A stretch of 64,000 bases of DNA from Pirellulaceae bacterium (GTDB taxonomy: Bacteria > Planctomycetota > Planctomycetia > Pirellulales > Pirellulaceae). The stretch spans positions 372,001 through 436,000 of the forward strand of contig JAHBXS010000004.1 in NCBI GenBank assembly GCA_019636375.1. Direction: 5' to 3'. The notes beneath the pieces were generated by a model. The model was not told the DNA's origin, did no database searches, and saw only the letters and a program-made list of their open reading frames with translations. A program made the position numbers and the translations under genes. Below are positions 9,501-18,500 of this stretch, piece after piece (position 1 is the first letter of the stretch; the number at the start of each line of letters is the position of its first letter).

Positions 9501-9639
9501 CATCCAAAAGCGACTCGACTTCGCGGCGCAAGAGGTGATTATTGCCGCAGGCTCGCTCAAGAAAATCGTCACGTTCAGACTCTGGAAGGTTGACTGCTAC
9601 TTCGAATATTTCAGTTTCGGTCGTTGGTTTGAGGGTCAT
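6562..9639 (-). CDS. Transmembrane Ser/Thr protein kinase with C-terminal WD40 repeats
   Basis: 1025 residues. Kinase domain at about 83-360: Gly loop IGEGGFGVVY (90-99), ATP-binding Lys in VALKVIK (K114), HRDLKPTN (catalytic D207), DFG (228-230) and an APE-like MSPEQ. All key residues are present, so it should be active. A membrane helix follows at about 405-430 (GTILAGSMIAAALLLATIASIW), then an Ala/Glu-rich coiled coil, then WD40-like blades from about 540 to the end (repeated GxxLAT..., IKLWNL, ICVWDL). The ECF sigma factor 82 bp upstream on the same strand makes a typical planctomycete signalling pair: the kinase may control that sigma factor. Confidence 0.95.
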   Translation of the reverse strand: MTLKPTTETEIFEVAVNLPESERDDFLERACGNNHLLRREVESLLDAHAPESSFLRSPAFAVTIDQTMASPSVDIQPGSMIGPYKIREKIGEGGFGVVYVAEQEQPVRRKVALKVIKPGMDSHEIVARFEAERQALALMDHPHIAKILDASTTASGRPFFVMELVRGVLITDYCNTHKLSTKQRLELFIQVCHAVQHAHQKGVVHRDLKPTNILVAPHDGVPVVKVIDFGVAKALGQQLTDKSIYTRFASMIGTPLYMSPEQAEINALDIDTRSDIYSLGVLLYELLTGTTPFDRKKLESAAFDEMRRIIREETPESPSARLTTLANTNKSTDNGQGIDSVNLAKTIRGDLDVIVMKALEKERDRRYDTASAFAEDIGRFLNQEPILAKPASTAYRLKKLVQRNRGTILAGSMIAAALLLATIASIWSAITANRLRNEAVANAAEAAIARGQAEQSAQEARAAQQAETLRAEEARKAVVATKTAEERLRLQLYVSDCSHAFRAADEGNYELMNELLERHRPSDDQEDMRGSEWYYLRRQCDEARNAPTFDHGQPISCLALSHDEKHQATVSVNGTVVVWDVGTKDKVFEFTAPVRTRVNLSTNVRSYAVSFSADGRSLFGLVDGKLWRWDLDANEEAHEPIALANRRVLAAAFSPDTTSLALVIDGWSGVYIHDVADGKFLHRLATSVDELAQGAVLAYSPDGKFLASSRGNQICVWDLKQRKPDFTIDSGNYWTFGLALSEGGKVLATAFGGPPHRVELWDVSTQSKIAQFHEPTEHIHTLAMSLDGKYLAAGGNEAKLFLWDIPGVKMAGVFKGHGGAIIGANFTSDGTRIVTGAIDGLARRWKVDEEIKVRLGDQGGFFPVSLLASPDGKVLRLEAHAKNRAAKVQRQVTFWDVDSGVRLPEMEAPWVQSAEVKQLGTPGKGFGIRPVGLFVELRDPITGTPVAMLKGHRRPIRDYHFAPDGRTLATGSGTQIKLWNLATFDEIGSLTMDTNVYKMTYLPDGTLVTADDYCEIRLWRTAPRD

Positions 9640-9721
9640 GGGATTTCCTTAAAATTCGTTTACGTACCACCATGAACCAATGCGTCGTAAGCTGGAAGAA
9701 CCCCTGGATATTTTTGAGAAT

Positions 9722-10309
9722 TTATGCGTTGTCCGCTGATTTGTCCTGTCGCATCCATTCACGTCGCAGCCAGGCTCGGGCATACGTCCAGTCGGATTCG
9801 GCGGTTTTTTCCGCGATACCCAAGATTTCAGCAGCTTCCGCCAAAGTGAAACCGGCGAAATACCGTAGCTTTACCAATTCCGCTTTCCGGGGCGATTGGA
9901 TTCCGAGACGATCCAGTGCTTCATGAATCGCAAGGATCTGGAAAGGATCAGCGGTCTCGACTGCCGGGAATTGGTGCTCGTTCAAATCGGTACGTTGCCA
10001 CCTGCCGCCATGTTTCTCGCGGGACTTTCGGCGGGCCGCTTCGACGAGAATCCTGCGCATGGCTTCGGCGGCCGCAGCAAAGAAGTGGCCGCGGCCGTGC
10101 CAAGACTTGGCTGGGACCGCGCCGCCGACCAAACGGACATAAGCTTCGTGGACCAATGCGGTTGCCTGGAACGTCTGCCCCGGCTTTTCATTGGCCAAGC
10201 GGGCGGCCGCTAACTTGCGCAATTCTTCATAGACGAGCGGTAAAAGTTTGTCCGCCGATTGATGATCTCCGGATTCCATCTCCGCTAACAATTGTGTGAT
10301 ATCGGCCAT
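9722..10309 (-). CDS. ECF-type sigma factor (Sigma70_ECF, kinase-associated type)
   Basis: 195 residues starting at MADITQLLAEMESG, chosen because AGGAGG lies 11 bases upstream. The layout matches the planctomycete/acidobacterial group with ADKLLPLVYEELRKLA, TALVHEAYVRLV, FFAAAAEAMRRILVEAARR, then region 4 LVKLRYFAGFTLAEAAEILGI and WTYARAWLRRE. No anti-sigma gene is attached; the Ser/Thr kinase downstream is the likely partner. These proteins are usually monocistronic with, or just before, such kinases. Confidence 0.93.
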   Translation of the reverse strand: MADITQLLAEMESGDHQSADKLLPLVYEELRKLAAARLANEKPGQTFQATALVHEAYVRLVGGAVPAKSWHGRGHFFAAAAEAMRRILVEAARRKSREKHGGRWQRTDLNEHQFPAVETADPFQILAIHEALDRLGIQSPRKAELVKLRYFAGFTLAEAAEILGIAEKTAESDWTYARAWLRREWMRQDKSADNA

Positions 10310-10401
10310 AAAAAAACGCCTCCTTTTGGCCAAATTGTACCAAACTGCTGGAAGAACTGAACGTTGTCAGTCTCGAGAATTTCGACGGGCAAAATCTGGT
10401 A

Positions 10402-11349
10402 ATGATAGGTAAGTCCCATGCAACAACGCGCGGGAGATCGCAAGATCAGGTCGACGCTCTTTTGAGGCGGCACATTTCGACAAGGCGATTTCGGTACCTG
10501 CCGCATTGGTTCCGCACGCAGGCCGAGGCTTTAAAACAGGCTGATTGGTCGCGACCAGGTTTGGTTCTACTTGAGCACAAAGACGGACTTCGCGAAGCTG
10601 ACACGGGTGGTTTGTACCACGGTGGCTGGGCTTTTCGAAGGGCTGCGTTTCAAAAGGTCATCGGTTACGGGCCGCACAACAATGGCGAAGATCAAGAACT
10701 GGCACGACGCCTGTGCGAGTCGGGAGCGACCGAAATCGACCCTTGTACCTTCGCACCACCGTTCTACGTCTACCGCTGCGACAACGCGAGCTACCATTTG
10801 AGCTACATGGACGACCGCGGCTATCGCGATCTCGGAAGCGACCGGCAACAACATCGTGAGCCGATCGCCGTGGGCTGGTCGCAGGACTGGGCAAGTCTCC
10901 CTGTCATCCGCCGCTTCACCTTTGGCCCTCACGTCAATCCGAAATCCGACCGCACGCCGATTGAGTTGATCGGGCCAGTCCTCGAACCAGGAACCAACGG
11001 TCCTCAGAACGGCATGTACGCGTTGCAGAAGGAACTCCGCAAACGCATCGACGAAGGGCTCGATTGGTTGTCGATCAAACCGCTCCCCGTCAGCAAAGGG
11101 GCCATCCCTTGGTTCTAGAACTGGCAAGATCGGCGCTACGCCATGTGGTGGGACGCTGAAGGATTGCCATTCATCCAAGGTCCCAATATGCTCTTCATCA
11201 ACTCCGCCACGCCACGCATCGACCGCGAGGAGTGCGCCCTGCTCGATTCACCGAACTGCCTGATGATGTTCTGCCACAGCGAATGGTATCGCGACCTGAT
11301 CTTGGCCAATCGAAGCCCGAACAACGAATCCGAAATCGTCATGTGGCCG
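10402..11349 (+). pseudogene. Glycosyltransferase gene, 5' part, disrupted by an IS element and a stop
   Basis: The frame reads through a GT-A-like segment (GGLYHGGWAFRRAAFQKV, IGYGPHNNGEDQELARRLCE), where GED followed by acidic residues resembles the late galactosyltransferase motif. It then enters a second domain (MWWDAEGLPFIQGPNMLFIN). A TAG at 11116-11118 interrupts the frame, and the insertion sequence cuts it at 11349. Joining base 11349 to 12579 restores the same frame into the 3' part, about 489 codons in all. The true start is unclear; similarity begins near DWSRPGLVLLEHKDG. Confidence 0.75.
11340..11349. repeat. 10-bp target-site duplication, left copy
   Basis: CATGTGGCCG stands directly before the left end of the insertion sequence and is repeated exactly at 12569-12578 directly after the right end. 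This marks a single simple insertion. Confidence 0.93.
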
Positions 11350-12568
11350 CAGGGTGAGCGCACTATTTTTCCATGGAAATACCGAGAACTTTGAAGAGGT
11401 AGTGTTCATCCCAAGCACATCTTAGTCTTCGAGTTCGTACGCTTTCCTTGTCACCTTTATAGTTTTTCAGAAGAGTCAAAGCCATACGCCGCATTGAAGA
11501 GGAGTTGATAGCGCCTGTTCCGTTGATTCGACATTGGTCTTCATTGAAAATCACATCCAGACGCCAGTGTAGCGAGTTTTCAATACTCCAGTGGGCTCGG
11601 CAGCCTTTGGCGAATTTGTCGATGTCCATGGAAAAGCTCAGCAAATAGTATCGTACTTCGTAGGATTCTTTTCCATCACGAGTCACATTGTTGACCGCCA
11701 CGCCAATGGTCTTCAAGCCTGGCCACTGATGCTTTTGCTGCAATTCCTTCGAAACTGGGAACTGGTACCAGGTTCGATGCTCGACTCGCCCATGACCGGT
11801 CTCTGTTTTTTCGAGGCATTGAACACCTTCCATCGTGCCGAGAATCTCTTCTGCCAAGTCGCTAACGTCGGCTTCTAAAGTCCCCTGATTCCCTTTGAGT
11901 CCCAAAATATAGTCGCCCCCCTCTGAAACAATCTGGGATGCGATTTCTCGCTGACAACCCATCGCGTCAATCGTCACAATGGCCCCTTCCAATTCGAGCA
12001 ATGACAACAACTTCGGAATCGCCGTGATCTCATTACTCTTCTCGTCGACTGCTTCTTGCCCAAGCACCATTTGATTCTCCGCTGCCCAGGCGGTGACCAT
12101 GTGTAGGGCTTTGACCCCGTTTTTGTGGTCGTGCGAACGACGTGCTGTTTTACCATCAATGTTGATGATCGAATGTTCAGTTTCTGGTGCAATTGCCCGC
12201 ACCCAAGACAAAAAGCAAGCGGTCAATTGTTCGGGCTTGATCGCTGAAAATACGCGGCGAAACGTGTCGTCAGAAGGGACTCCACTCTTCAGCTTGAGAA
12301 ACTTCTTGAATAAGTGCTTACGGGCTACACCATAGTTATGCATGTCTTTCCAGCCTTCGGCTCCCGATAGCATCGCACAAACACCCAAGACCAAAATATC
12401 TATCAAAAGATGACGGCGATTGGATGTTTCGATTCGAGGATCAGTGATCGATTCAAAGTGACGAGCAATCTCAAGTTTCGGCATAATGGCATCTCCAAAT
12501 AGGAAACAAATACCATTTTTTCGACTTGCCTGAATACCCCAATTTCGCTAAATAGTGCGCTCACCCTG
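11350..12568 (-). mobile_element. Complete ISAs1-family insertion sequence (1219 bp)
   Basis: Both ends carry the same perfect 19-bp inverted repeat, CAGGGTGAGCGCACTATTT (11350-11368 and, inverted, 12550-12568). It encloses one transposase gene and is flanked by an exact 10-bp duplication. The intact gene, perfect ends and exact duplication suggest a recent, possibly still active insertion. Confidence 0.95.
11363..12484 (-). CDS. ISAs1-family DDE transposase
   Basis: 373 residues, full length for the family. Residues 1-110 are the N-terminal domain typical of H-repeat/ISAs1 proteins (HFESITDPRIETSNRRHLLIDILVLGVCAMLSG, split here for reading). Candidate DDE residues are D in INIDGKTARRS, D in VTIDAMGCQREIA and E in HWSIENSLHWRLDV. 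There is no frameshift. The gene fills nearly the whole element and runs opposite to the glycosyltransferase it disrupts. Confidence 0.95.
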   Translation of the reverse strand: MPKLEIARHFESITDPRIETSNRRHLLIDILVLGVCAMLSGAEGWKDMHNYGVARKHLFKKFLKLKSGVPSDDTFRRVFSAIKPEQLTACFLSWVRAIAPETEHSIINIDGKTARRSHDHKNGVKALHMVTAWAAENQMVLGQEAVDEKSNEITAIPKLLSLLELEGAIVTIDAMGCQREIASQIVSEGGDYILGLKGNQGTLEADVSDLAEEILGTMEGVQCLEKTETGHGRVEHRTWYQFPVSKELQQKHQWPGLKTIGVAVNNVTRDGKESYEVRYYLLSFSMDIDKFAKGCRAHWSIENSLHWRLDVIFNEDQCRINGTGAINSSSMRRMALTLLKNYKGDKESVRTRRLRCAWDEHYLFKVLGISMEK

Positions 12569-12578
12569 CATGTGGCCG
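12569..12578. repeat. 10-bp target-site duplication, right copy
   Basis: Exact CATGTGGCCG, the partner of 11340-11349. Confidence 0.93.
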
Positions 12579-13097
12579 TATCCCATCGATCCCATGCCCG
12601 AAGGCCCGCTGCCGGCCGAATACGACCTTTTGATCTACGCCAAGAACGGCCACCGGCCCGGCCTGCTCGAACACCTGGCCGAACTCTACCCCAATCACAT
12701 TCAATTCCATTACGGACAATACAAACGAGCCGACCTCATCGAAGCCGCCCGCCGCTCCCGCGCCTGCGCCTACCTGGCCGACGATGATCACGGGCCGCTG
12801 GCTCTCCAGGAAATACTCCTCACCGGCTGCCCGGCCGTTGGCGTGAGAACTGGGGTTCCATACTTAAAAGACCATTTATTGGGGAAAATAGTAAGGAAGT
12901 TGCCCCCAGGCAAGGGTTTCTGTTCATCGAGTGACCTATCACACCTTGATCGATTTATTAAGTCAATTGCCGAGATAAGCTTTCTTAACCGCGACACAAT
13001 TCGATCAATCGCGAAATCACAATTCAATTGCCATGCAGTCGCCGATGATATCTTGACCCGATTGAATGTACTGCGACACCGCACGACGCTGGCATGA
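12579..13097 (+). pseudogene. Glycosyltransferase gene, 3' part
   Basis: Continues the frame broken by the insertion sequence: PIDPMPEGPLPAEYDLLIY, then YAKNGHRPGLLEHLAELYP, then ACAYLADDDHGPLALQEILL and TGCPAVGVRTG, which is the nucleotide-sugar-binding region of a GT-B (group 1) enzyme. From about base 12850 the sequence turns visibly AT-richer, and the protein end (RKLPPGKGFCSSSDLSHL onward) looks less like the family. The tail may have been replaced by recombination, and the methyltransferase region that follows shares the lower GC. Confidence 0.7.
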
Positions 13098-13134
13098 ATA
13101 ACTTACTCCACTTTCTACGGCTTTTGTCGCTGTT

Positions 13135-13899
13135 TCACTGCGTGATTTTCTTTGCCACAAAAACTACCCAAGGACTAATCGAATAAAGTCTTCGAAGGCC
13201 TAGCAATTTTTCGATTTGGACTGCGGCCGGGATGAGCGATGAATTACTCATTCGCCCAAATGGCATCCAGCAACAACCAACCTGTTTCAACATTTCAAAG
13301 CCCTGACGCCGCATCGCATCTCGCCACGGGGCGTAGGACGCCGTGTAATGTTTAAAATTGCTTTCTCCATCCGATTTGAGATTTCTGATCAACGCTCTCC
13401 ATGATCGAACGTTTTGGAAAACTCCAACATACAATCCTCCTTCTCTGAGCACACGCTTTGACTCCAGAATAAACCATTCCTGCTCGACAAGTTCATGAAC
13501 TTCAATGGCAAGCAACAGATCCATTGAGTTCGATGGGCATGGAAACTGGGTTGACTCCTTATCGACTAGCACACATTTTGCACTTGGAATCCGTTTATGG
13601 CATACATCGAGAGCTGTTGCATTGATTTCGGTGCACGTTACCTGCCAGCCGCAATCAAATAGTAGTTTTGACCAACGACCACTCTCGGCACCTATTTCCA
13701 ATGCGTTTCCTGCAATTTTAGTTTGTCGCAATGCGAACTCAATGCACTGCTGTTCAATTGAGGAAATGTACTGTCCCCAACGACTTGATGCGATCGGTTC
13801 CCAAAACACTGCATCCCTAGCCACTTCCGAACTTTCACCATCCATTTTTGACAATTTTTCTTCCAGCATGTTTCTCTCAGTTATCATTGCTCTCAACAT
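13135..13899 (-). CDS. Class I SAM-dependent methyltransferase
   Basis: 254 residues. Motif I is ALEIGAESGRWSKLL (SAM binding), followed by the acidic strand CTEIN, DLLLAIEVHEL and ESKRVLREGGLYVGVFQN, the usual Rossmann order of a Methyltransf_11/25-type enzyme. The substrate is unknown; proximity to a glycosyltransferase hints at a glycan or lipid target, but the two genes face each other. The start is uncertain: ATGs at 13899, 13887 and 13869 are all possible and none has a strong ribosome site. The sequence is less GC-rich than its neighbours. Confidence 0.8.
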   Translation of the reverse strand: MLRAMITERNMLEEKLSKMDGESSEVARDAVFWEPIASSRWGQYISSIEQQCIEFALRQTKIAGNALEIGAESGRWSKLLFDCGWQVTCTEINATALDVCHKRIPSAKCVLVDKESTQFPCPSNSMDLLLAIEVHELVEQEWFILESKRVLREGGLYVGVFQNVRSWRALIRNLKSDGESNFKHYTASYAPWRDAMRRQGFEMLKQVGCCWMPFGRMSNSSLIPAAVQIEKLLGLRRLYSISPWVVFVAKKITQ

Positions 13900-13941
13900 T
13901 TTTTGAATGCGGCAAAAGTGCCATGGAAGCGTGCTCTAATG

Positions 13942-14880
13942 TCATCGGGATGCGAACAATGAATTGACTTCTTCATCGTCGCGTAAACCGACCACCGCCA
14001 CTTTTCCAGCCTCCCAATCAAAGGCAACTGCGCGGACATCGTCGATGATGACTTGTTGCAATTGTTTCCCGCCTCGATTGACGACTTGAATTGGATAGTC
14101 GCCAAAATGGATCGGCTGCGATTTGCATTGTTCAAAGACCAGATACACCGTTCCATCGGGACGCTGGCATACGTTGACGATGCAATTACATCCCCCCTCG
14201 CCACAAGTACACTCGCCAAAAGGGCATTGGCATGAAGGAAACGAAAGCACCTTGGTCGAAATGGGTGAGGCATTTCCGGGTAATCCCGCTGTTTGTTTTA
14301 CATGACTGACATAAGTCGGGCGTCCGAGACTCGCATCCGCCTGCGTAAGCGAATACTCGGTCAAATCGAATTGGCTTCGGAGCGCATCAAGTGCGGCACG
14401 TGGATCGACGCGAAATTGCTCGATAACGGTTTGAAGTTCAAGTGATGTATGATTCGCATTTGCCCCCGGCGATTGAGCGATAGGTGGATGATTCACGGCT
14501 GGCGGAAAAATGAACTTGGCCAACAGAAAAACACTTGCCGCCGTGGCGACTGAAATACCAACCACAAGACTCCACGGTAGCCCGTTTCGCTTCGCACGAT
14601 TTGCCAGAACGTTACTTGGACTCGGCTGATCGATTTTTGCTGACAGGTCAGAAGCGTTGGCAGCAAGTCTTGACTCAAACGATTCCCAAGCAGGCAAGGC
14701 GTTTTTTGGTGGCGAAATCGTTCGGGCAATTTGATTAAGTTTCGTGGTCTGCAAAACCATCCGTGAACAGTGCTGGCATTCTGCGATATGAGCCTGCAAA
14801 GCCGCAGTCGAATCAGCCCCCAATTCGCGATCGACGAAAGCCGAAACATTCTCCTGAATAAATTTGCAGTTGATACTCAT
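13942..14880 (-). CDS. Membrane anti-sigma factor with zinc-binding head and Cys-rich periplasmic domain
   Basis: 312 residues. The N-terminus has the anti-sigma zinc motif H31-x3-C35-x2-C38 (HIAECQHC), which holds the sigma factor inside the cell. One membrane helix spans about 101-126. The outer part carries a dense Cys cluster (residues 217, 219, 224, 226, 231, 233, 238, 252) in CQCPFGECTCGEGGCNC, a strong candidate metal sensor. The cognate sigma gene ends 3 bp upstream on the same strand. Metal binding outside would release the sigma factor; this is inferred from layout and the metal-efflux neighbours. Confidence 0.85.
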   Translation of the reverse strand: MSINCKFIQENVSAFVDRELGADSTAALQAHIAECQHCSRMVLQTTKLNQIARTISPPKNALPAWESFESRLAANASDLSAKIDQPSPSNVLANRAKRNGLPWSLVVGISVATAASVFLLAKFIFPPAVNHPPIAQSPGANANHTSLELQTVIEQFRVDPRAALDALRSQFDLTEYSLTQADASLGRPTYVSHVKQTAGLPGNASPISTKVLSFPSCQCPFGECTCGEGGCNCIVNVCQRPDGTVYLVFEQCKSQPIHFGDYPIQVVNRGGKQLQQVIIDDVRAVAFDWEAGKVAVVGLRDDEEVNSLFASR

Positions 14881-14883
14881 TGA

Positions 14884-15441
14884 TTAAATCTCCCAACCTA
14901 ATTGAACCAACTGGTTCTGTAATTCTCGCCGAGCCCGATTGAGGCGCGAGCCGACGGTACCCTCAGGTATCCCGATAATCTCACTGATCTGAGCGTAGGA
15001 CAACTCATCCAGCACCTTCAGCTCGAACATTCTTCGCAACTCAGGCTGGATTTGATTCATGGCCATCTTAATTATCTCAACGTCTTCTTGTGAATTCATG
15101 CCGCGATTGTGGGTGTCCAAAACTTCCGACGGTAGAGATTCAGTGTTTGTTACTTTTTGAACTCGTTTCCGCAAACGCTGCAAGGCTTCATTCACCACCA
15201 ACCGATGCATCCAGGTTGAGAACTCCGACTCGAATCGAAAAGTCGGCAGTTTGTCGAATAGGCGAATGAAGGCGTCCTGCAACACGTCTTCAGCATCCGA
15301 CGAGCCGACGATCCGTTTAATTGTGCTCAGTGCTCTATGGCCATAATGTTCATAAATCTGTCGTTGCGCATCCCGATCCCCTCGTGCCGCACGGCGGACG
15401 ATTTCTTGTTCCAACAGGTTGTCTGGTTCGGGTTCCGACAT
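14884..15441 (-). CDS. ECF sigma factor (RpoE-like), metal-island regulator
   Basis: 185 residues. Region 2 includes RQIYEHYGHRALSTIKRIVG, DAEDVLQDAFIRLFDKL and FSTWMHRLVVNEALQRLRKR. Region 4 includes LRRMFELKVLDELSYAQISEIIGIPEGTVGSRLNRARREL (shown as one run of family wording split over positions 135-175). The ATG follows GGAG. The anti-sigma gene follows after 3 bp. A GTGAAG-N16-GCATCC site lies about 60 bp upstream, suggesting autoregulation and making this a leading candidate for the sigma factor that reads the other copies in the island. Confidence 0.92.
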   Translation of the reverse strand: MSEPEPDNLLEQEIVRRAARGDRDAQRQIYEHYGHRALSTIKRIVGSSDAEDVLQDAFIRLFDKLPTFRFESEFSTWMHRLVVNEALQRLRKRVQKVTNTESLPSEVLDTHNRGMNSQEDVEIIKMAMNQIQPELRRMFELKVLDELSYAQISEIIGIPEGTVGSRLNRARRELQNQLVQLGWEI

Positions 15442-15497
15442 TTCGTCTCCGTCTGGTCTTTCACAGCATCTTAAGGGAACAGAAATGTCTTATAATT

Positions 15498-15525
15498 GGA
15501 TGCATCTGAGTCGAATTTTCTTCAC
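15498..15525 (-). promoter_or_regulatory. Predicted ECF promoter, site 1 (GTGAAG-N16-GCATCC)
   Basis: GTGAAG and GCATCC are separated by exactly 16 bases (spacer AAAATTCGACTCAGAT), upstream of the sigma/anti-sigma genes. Three more sites with the same spacing lie at 22456, 24239 and 30202. Confidence 0.65.
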
Positions 15526-15597
15526 TTCCACCTGCTGATTTTCAGGGAAACAGTTTTCGACATTGTTTCCATATTTTTTTCTTCCTTTTCAAGAATC

Positions 15598-18500
15598 TCA
15601 TTTGATCTTACGTCCGAAACGATAAAAGAGGGCGGGTGTCACCACTTGATCCAGCAGAGTCGAAGTCAACATCCCACCAAACACAACCAGAGCGAGTGGA
15701 TACAAAATTTCCTTGCCCGTTTGGCCCGCCCCCAGCAACAACGGCAACAGCCCAAACAAGCTGGTCATGGCGGTCATCATCACTGGAGCAAGTCGCTCCA
15801 AGCTTCCGCGAATGATCATCGATTGGCCGAACTCTTCACCCTCGTGTTCCATCAAATGCTGATAGTGCGAAATCATCATGATCCCGTTTCGGCTCACGAT
15901 TCCGATCAACGTAATGAACCCGACCCAATGGGCAACCGATAAAGTCGTCGTTCCAATCCAGATACTTGGCCACTGCCAGAACGGTGAGCCCATGATGACT
16001 TCCCATGGCGGTCGATTAACAATCAAAAGAGTGATAATCGACCCCATCGCTGCCAGCGGAATATTGACCATGACCTGCAAGGCGGCTCGCCAGGATCGCA
16101 GGCATTTTATCAGCAGCAAGAAGACACCGATCACCGACAGGCTACCGAAGATCAATAGGCGAAAATTGGCATCTTGCTGGGCCTCGAATTGTCCTCCTAA
16201 TTCGATGCGATAGTCGCCCGGCAGTTTTCGCAAGCGATCTTCAACCGAACTGATTCGTCCACGAATATCGTCCACCACGCTCGTCAAATCGCGGCCCTCT
16301 ACATTGCAAAAAACCACAATCCTCCTCTGAATATGCTCGCGGTTGAGAGTGTTCGGGCCAGTGGTGTCCAGGACTTCGACGACTTCCCCCAGCGAAACAC
16401 GCCGCCCTGACGGCGTTTCGACAATGGTCTGAGAAATGATCTCGGGATCGTTGCGGGAACTCTCATCGTACCAGACCACCATGTCAAAATAGCGGTCATC
16501 ATCCAGAATTTGCGAGACGGTACGCCCTTTGTAGGCCGTTTCGAGCAACTCGGCCACATCGCCGGGAGCCAGCCCGTACCGCGCGGCATCGTCCCGTCGC
16601 ACTTGCAAGCGAACCTGGCTGACTTCGACCTGCGGTTCGATCTGCAAATCGACCACCCCCGGAACCTCGCTCATGGCGGTAAAGACGTCCTGGCTGGAAT
16701 CACGCAATTCGCGCAGATCGGTGCCAAAAACTTTGACGGCAATCTGCGCTCGAACGCCTGACATGATGTGATCTAGTCGATGCGAGATGGGCTGACCGAT
16801 ATTGGCCTTGATGCCGGGAATCAAGGTCACTTTGTCTCGAATATCGGACAGCACTTCTTCGTGCGGTCGTCCGTGACTCTCGTAGCCCCATAGATGAAGG
16901 ACGGGAATTAGACGCAATACTACGGCGAACCAGCCCGATTTGGGGCGATGATGCTCAGCGACTCGCACATCGATCTCTGACGAATTGACACCTTCGGCAT
17001 GTTCATCCAATTCAGCTCGCCCCGTGCGACGGGAGACGGCGACTACCTCGGGTATCTCCAGCAGAATTTGTTCGGCACGCTGAGCCAAACGCCGACTTTC
17101 ATCGAGGCTGGTTCCGGGTTCCGCTTGAAAGCTAATCGTAAACGTTCCCTCATTGAACGGCGGGAGAAACTCGCCTCCCATCCAAGACAATGTAGCCAGC
17201 GAAAACATGACACCGATCAGCGTGGTGATGAGCACTTTGCCGGAGTGTCGTAACGTCGTCTGCAGGACGCGCCGGAAAACTCGCTTCAAATAACGAAGGA
17301 CGAAAGGATCTTCTCGTTCCTCCAAAAATTTGGCTCCCGGCAGCAGATAGGACGCCAGCACGGGTGTTACCGTCAGAGAGATGGCCAACGACGCCAGCAG
17401 CGACACCATATAAGCCAGCCCCAAGGGGGCGAACATCCGACCTTCCAATCCGCTCAGAGCAAACAAAGGAAGGACGACCAGTACCACGACAAGTGTAGCG
17501 TAAACGATAGAATTGCGAACCTCGCGCGAGGCATCGTAGATCACATCCAGCACCGGCCGTTTCCGATCCTGTGGTAGTTGCTGGTTTTCCTTTAAGCGTC
17601 GAAAAATATTCTCGATATCGACAATCGAATCGTCCACCAAATCCCCGATGGCGACTGCAATTCCGCCGAGGGTCATCGTGTTGATTGAAATGCCAAACCA
17701 GTGAAAAATCATAAAGGTCAGAAAAATTGAGAGCGGCATCGCGGTTAACGAGCAGAGACTTGTGCGAAAGTTCCACATAAACACAAACAGCACGATGACG
17801 ACCCAGACCGCCCCATCTCGGACGGCTTCGGTGACATTATCGACGGCGGCCCGAATGAAGTCGGCTTGTCTGAAAATGCGATTTTCAATCACGACGCCCT
17901 CGGGCAATTCGGTTTGCAAACTCGCCAGCACAGATTGGATGTTCTTGTCGAGATTTAGCGTGTCTTCGCCCGGCTGTTTTTGAATCGCCAGGATGACGGC
18001 GTCTCCGCCTTCGATGCCATCTTCCGTTTTGACTCGCACGCTGCCATCGCCGCGCTGGATTGGGCCGCCGTAGCGAACATCGGCGACTTCCTTGATCCGG
18101 ACTGCGCGTTGTCCCCTCCAGAAAATGGGCGTGTTCTCAATTTCCTCTAGCGTCAGGCTTTGACCATCAATGCGAATCAGCGACTCTTGAGGCGAGCGAA
18201 CCATGATCCCTCCACCGGCCAAGACGTTGGCTTTGCTGGCCGCTTCTGTCAGTTGCTGCAACGATACGTTTTGGGCCGCGAGTCGCGCCGGGGAGGTGAT
18301 GATTTGATATTGCTTCAGAGTGCCTCCCATGACCGTCACTTGGGAGACACCATCGACGGCCAGCAATCGATTCCGCACTGTGAATTCACCCAACGTGCGC
18401 AACTCCATTCGCTGTTGCCAAGCCTCGTCGTCGTTTTGGGGAACGCGTTCGCTGCGCAAGCCAATCAACATGATCTCGCCCATGATCGAAGAGATGGGAG

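Noticed and set aside
10567..11178. 203-codon minus-strand frame
   Set aside because: It is antisense to the glycosyltransferase remnant, whose plus-strand reading has clear motifs.
17150..17776. 208-codon minus-strand frame in the permease region
   Set aside because: An alternative frame of the RND permease with the same strand and no domain of its own.
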